From NCBI GenBank assembly GCA_022842565.1, contig JALHPH010000054.1, forward strand, positions 717 through 8,467: 7,751 bases of DNA, written 5' to 3'. Source of the stretch: Fimbriimonadaceae bacterium (GTDB lineage Bacteria > Armatimonadota > Fimbriimonadia > Fimbriimonadales > Fimbriimonadaceae). Below the pieces are notes generated by a model. That model was not told where the DNA came from and ran no database searches. It was given only the letters and a program-made list of their open reading frames with translations. The position numbers were made by a program, and so were the translations under genes. Every line of letters begins with the position of its first letter. The stretch's first letter is position 1. Below are positions 5,801 through 7,751 of this stretch, in pieces.

Positions 5801-5812
5801 GCCGAGAGTTCC
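5786..5812 (-). promoter_or_regulatory. candidate ECF autoregulatory promoter at the sigma gene start
   Basis: The minus strand reads GGAACTCTC (5812-5804), and 18 bases after GGAAC comes CGTA (5789-5786), a layout known for ECF promoters (GGAAC at -35, CGTN at -10). The same box and spacing precede the HtrA-type gene. A weakness is that transcription would start near 5778, inside the AAGGAGG that should serve ATG 5764. The AAGGA also doubles as ribosome binding site for ATG 5800, so part of the match may exist for that reason alone. Confidence 0.3.
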
Positions 5813-6711
5813 TTTTGATGTAGTTCTTGCGCGCAATCCTGCAAGAACCAAGTAAATAACGCGTCCAGCTGCGTCGCGCCGTTGGCGTTGCCCTGAATAA
5901 GACGATGGACGAGCACCGCGCGTTCAACCGCATGCGGTGCATGCGGCAGTTCGTGCAGCAACCACTGCCCAAATTCCTGCAAAAGCACGCCTTGTGCCTG
6001 GCGGATGGGGACGTCCTTGCTTTTGGCGTAGCTTTCAGCCAGGGCTCGCACTTTTTCACTTAGCCGCAGACCCCCGTGGGGCGCTAGCGCGGCTGCTTCA
6101 TCAAAAACGGCGCGAACCCGGGCGCGCAAATCAGGTCCAAGCGCCGAATCGGGATCGACCTCGGTGCTGCAAGCGATGCACGAGCATCGAGACATGATTG
6201 TGCGCAGCACCTTGCTGGGGTAATGCGTGATGAGCACGAGGCGCACATGCGGTTCGGGCTCTTCCAGAGTCTTCAGGAGGGCATTGGCTGCCCGGTCGTG
6301 GAGGCGGTCGACTTGCTCCATCAACACAACTTTGTGCCGCGCCATCAGCGGCCGGGTCCTCACGAAAGACTGGAGTGGGATGGTCTCCTGGTCGCCGCCG
6401 CCCGAGATGTCCTGCACCCGGATAAAGTTGCCCTGCCCACGGGGCGAAACCCGCAAAAGGTCCACATGCTGGCCATCACGCATGGCTCGGCACGAAGCGC
6501 ACTCGCCGCATGCGCCTTCGGCCAACGGTGCTTTGCAGAGCCAACCCATGGCTACGGCGTTGGCAAGCTGTTGAAGTTCGGCGCCTTCTTGGCCAAAAAA
6601 CAAGATCGATTGGATGCCTGACTCGGGTTGCCATAGCGACCGCGCCACACGCTTGGCGTGGGTCATGCCGCTCAGCCTTTCCAAATCAAAAACGTGTGAA
6701 TTCATGCACAT
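5797..6711 (-). CDS. holB: DNA polymerase III delta' subunit (clamp loader)
   Basis: An AAA+ clamp-loader subunit that, with delta and the DnaX protein, opens and loads the beta clamp at replication forks. 304 residues, slightly shorter than the usual 320-340. The N terminus has the family start VFDLERLSG followed by HAKRVARSL. The nucleotide loop is degenerate (FFGQEGAELQQLA, no GKS/T), as expected for non-hydrolysing delta'. Four cysteines, C59, C68, C71 and C74, form the zinc module. DRLHDRAANALLKTLEEP (135-152) is the sensor/Walker B region shared with DnaX, and S174-R175-C176 is the arginine-finger SRC motif. Starts at 6711 and 6702 are both possible; either overlaps the end of the c-di-AMP receptor gene (26 or 17 bases). 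The 3' end overlaps the sigma gene in ATGA. In Bacillus subtilis holB also lies near the c-di-AMP receptor gene. Confidence 0.93.
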   Translation of the reverse strand: MCMNSHVFDLERLSGMTHAKRVARSLWQPESGIQSILFFGQEGAELQQLANAVAMGWLCKAPLAEGACGECASCRAMRDGQHVDLLRVSPRGQGNFIRVQDISGGGDQETIPLQSFVRTRPLMARHKVVLMEQVDRLHDRAANALLKTLEEPEPHVRLVLITHYPSKVLRTIMSRCSCIACSTEVDPDSALGPDLRARVRAVFDEAAALAPHGGLRLSEKVRALAESYAKSKDVPIRQAQGVLLQEFGQWLLHELPHAPHAVERAVLVHRLIQGNANGATQLDALFTWFLQDCAQELHQKELSA

Positions 6712-7015
6712 CCAGAATGAAAACGACGGCGCCGCCGACGGTCACCTTAATCGGGCTGGCCATGAACGCCGGCTGCGGCCCGACTTCCATCGACGGGATG
6801 TTCACGACCTGCTCCCGGGTCTGGCAGTTCGTTTCGAGCACGGCTTTGAGGGAATCCAGTTCGGCGTCTTCCACACCTATTAGGATCGTCGTGTTGCCCT
6901 CGCGTAAGAAGCCACCGGTGGAGCCGATCACCGTGAACTTGAATCCTGCCCGGACCAGCTCATCCACCACGCGGCCCTTATCGCGGCTGTGGATGATGCA
7001 AACGCAAAGCTTCAC
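6686..7015 (-). CDS. darA: cyclic di-AMP receptor, PII-like (DarA/PstA family)
   Basis: A small cytoplasmic trimeric PII-like protein that binds the second messenger c-di-AMP; downstream partners are unknown in most species. From GTG 7015 it is 109 residues, the same length as I recall for B. subtilis DarA. The signature STGGFLREGNTTILIGVED (32-50) is nearly identical to the family. Phe36, Asn41 and Gly47, which I recall as ligand contacts in PstA structures, are kept, as is Thr28; the usual Arg26 is Lys. The C-terminal strand GGAVVFILDVHEF also matches. The frame is open upstream to 7120, but those 35 residues overlap the previous gene and do not fit the family. A TATACT box seven bases before the GTG and no Shine-Dalgarno suggest a leaderless transcript. 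It lies 44 bases after the muramidase and overlaps the delta' gene. Confidence 0.93.
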   Translation of the reverse strand: MKLCVCIIHSRDKGRVVDELVRAGFKFTVIGSTGGFLREGNTTILIGVEDAELDSLKAVLETNCQTREQVVNIPSMEVGPQPAFMASPIKVTVGGAVVFILDVHEFTRF

Positions 7016-7021
7016 ACGTTC

Positions 7022-7049
7022 AGTATACGACGAATGAGTGTTGCACCAA
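7022..7049 (-). promoter_or_regulatory. candidate promoter of the c-di-AMP receptor/clamp-loader/sigma operon
   Basis: The minus strand has TTGGTG (7049-7044) followed after 16 bases by TATACT (7027-7022). The predicted transcription start falls about seven bases downstream, on or next to the GTG at 7015, so the message would be leaderless. The -10 is good, the -35 weak. The preceding ten bases CGTCGTATAC are shared with the region upstream of the Fur-family gene. Confidence 0.4.
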
Positions 7050-7059
7050 CGCTCTGGTA

Positions 7060-7751
7060 TCAGTAGAGCAAGCAGGGCATGCGCTTCTCGGCAAACTCGG
7101 CCATTCCGCGCCCGGTCCAAGCGATGATCTCGGCTGCGGAGGGATTCTGAGCGAGCATCGAACGCGTCAAGTTATCGCCGATAAGGATGTCGAATGGCGC
7201 TTTCTCGTACTCATATTCGTAGGGCGGTTGCGACCATGTGAGCAGCCCGGGCTCGTTGTGCAGCAGGTCGGCGATGGTAGCCAGGTACAGCGCGACCGAA
7301 TGTCGACCCGCGCCGATGCCGTGCAGCAATACTCCCTCGCATCGATCGCCGTGGTACTTATGGAATGTGGGTTGAAAGCTGATGGGTTGAGCCCTGAAGT
7401 CCTCAAAGCCAAGCGCATTCAGTCGAGTCGCAAAGCGCCGACCGTCCAACCCCACCGCTCCAAAAATCTCGAACGGACGGCAGGTTCCACGCCCTTCGCT
7501 GACTTTGGTCCCCTCTAAGAGGCATCCGCCGGGATAGACCCTGGCCGTGTCGGGGGTAGGCATGTTTGGCGACGGGTGCGTCCACGGCAGACCAGTGTCA
7601 TCGAACATCATCGAGCGATTCCAGCCCTCTAATCCCAATACCGTCAGGTCTACGTCAGGGAAGTGATATTTTTTGAAGTAGGTTGCGATCTCGCCGACGG
7701 TCATGCCGTGCCGCACGGCAATTGGGAACCTTCCTACAAAGCTCTCGTAAC
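7060..7751 (-). CDS. namZ: exo-beta-N-acetylmuramidase NamZ-like (DUF1343, GH171), 5' end cut by window edge
   Basis: Family glycosidases release MurNAc from the non-reducing end of peptidoglycan fragments during cell-wall turnover. 229 residues are visible and the frame is open to the right edge. It begins YESFVGRFPIAVRHGMTVGE, then GWNRSMMFDDTGLPW, PSPNMPTPDTARVYPGGCLL, EGTKVSEGRGTCRPFEIFGA, later YEYEKAPFDILIGDN, and ends with CLLY, the usual terminus of the family. About 150-200 residues, including any signal peptide, are missing, so I cannot say whether the protein is exported. A GTG at 7716 falls inside conserved sequence and is not the real start. The gene is the first seen in the minus-strand series and sits 44 bases before the c-di-AMP receptor gene. 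Confidence 0.92.
   Translation of the reverse strand, partial: YESFVGRFPIAVRHGMTVGEIATYFKKYHFPDVDLTVLGLEGWNRSMMFDDTGLPWTHPSPNMPTPDTARVYPGGCLLEGTKVSEGRGTCRPFEIFGAVGLDGRRFATRLNALGFEDFRAQPISFQPTFHKYHGDRCEGVLLHGIGAGRHSVALYLATIADLLHNEPGLLTWSQPPYEYEYEKAPFDILIGDNLTRSMLAQNPSAAEIIAWTGRGMAEFAEKRMPCLLY

Noticed and set aside
5801..5851. 17-residue N-terminal extension of the sigma factor
   Set aside because: It overlaps the delta' coding end with no ribosome binding site, while 5800 forms an ATGA overlap like its neighbours.
7016..7120. 35-residue N-terminal extension of the c-di-AMP receptor
   Set aside because: It would overlap the end of the muramidase gene, does not match the family, and the 109-residue form has the family's length.
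1..7751. CRISPR array, defence island, prophage or transposon
   Set aside because: No regularly spaced repeats, transposase or integrase motifs, terminal inverted repeats or nuclease/defence domains are visible, and nearly all sequence is covered by ordinary chromosomal genes.

Overview
The window is about 58% G+C by eye and densely packed. It looks like a chromosomal segment of a non-proteobacterial diderm, and my best guess is the Armatimonadota, class Fimbriimonadia. This rests on the gene mix: a DUF1800 protein, an RseB-like periplasmic protein, a c-di-AMP receptor beside a clamp-loader gene, and a NamZ-type exo-muramidase. It is inference, with no marker gene to settle it. I see no rRNA, tRNA, CRISPR array or mobile element.

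Layout from left to right. Positions 1-1162 (minus strand) hold a DUF1800 protein that runs off the left edge. It is preceded by a 65-codon lysine-rich small protein with a very good ribosome binding site (1182-1379). A 191-bp divergent intergenic region (1380-1570) carries promoter candidates for both directions, a short palindrome and a small hairpin. A Fur-family regulator (1571-2041) is the only plus-strand gene. It converges on the rest of the window, with a hairpin over its stop codon.

Everything from 7751 down to 2066 reads on the minus strand and seems to be one or two transcription units. In order of transcription these are: a NamZ/DUF1343 exo-beta-N-acetylmuramidase (cut by the right edge), a DarA/PstA-type c-di-AMP receptor, the DNA polymerase III delta' subunit, an ECF sigma factor, a membrane zinc-finger anti-sigma factor, an RseB/MucB-like periplasmic protein, and an HtrA/DegP protease with two PDZ domains. 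Delta', sigma, anti-sigma and the RseB-like gene are linked by three successive 4-base ATGA overlaps.

How the genes fit together: sigma, anti-sigma, RseB-like sensor and HtrA protease repeat the logic of the proteobacterial rpoE-rseA-rseB and algU-mucA-mucB-mucD envelope-stress clusters. Here the module is fused onto a c-di-AMP receptor/clamp-loader pair that is also neighbouring in Bacillus. The muramidase and c-di-AMP receptor upstream give the region a cell-wall and envelope theme. The points most worth a second look are this fused arrangement, a repeated GGAACTCTC box placed like an ECF -35 element before both the sigma and protease genes, and a Fur protein whose sensory metal site looks altered.
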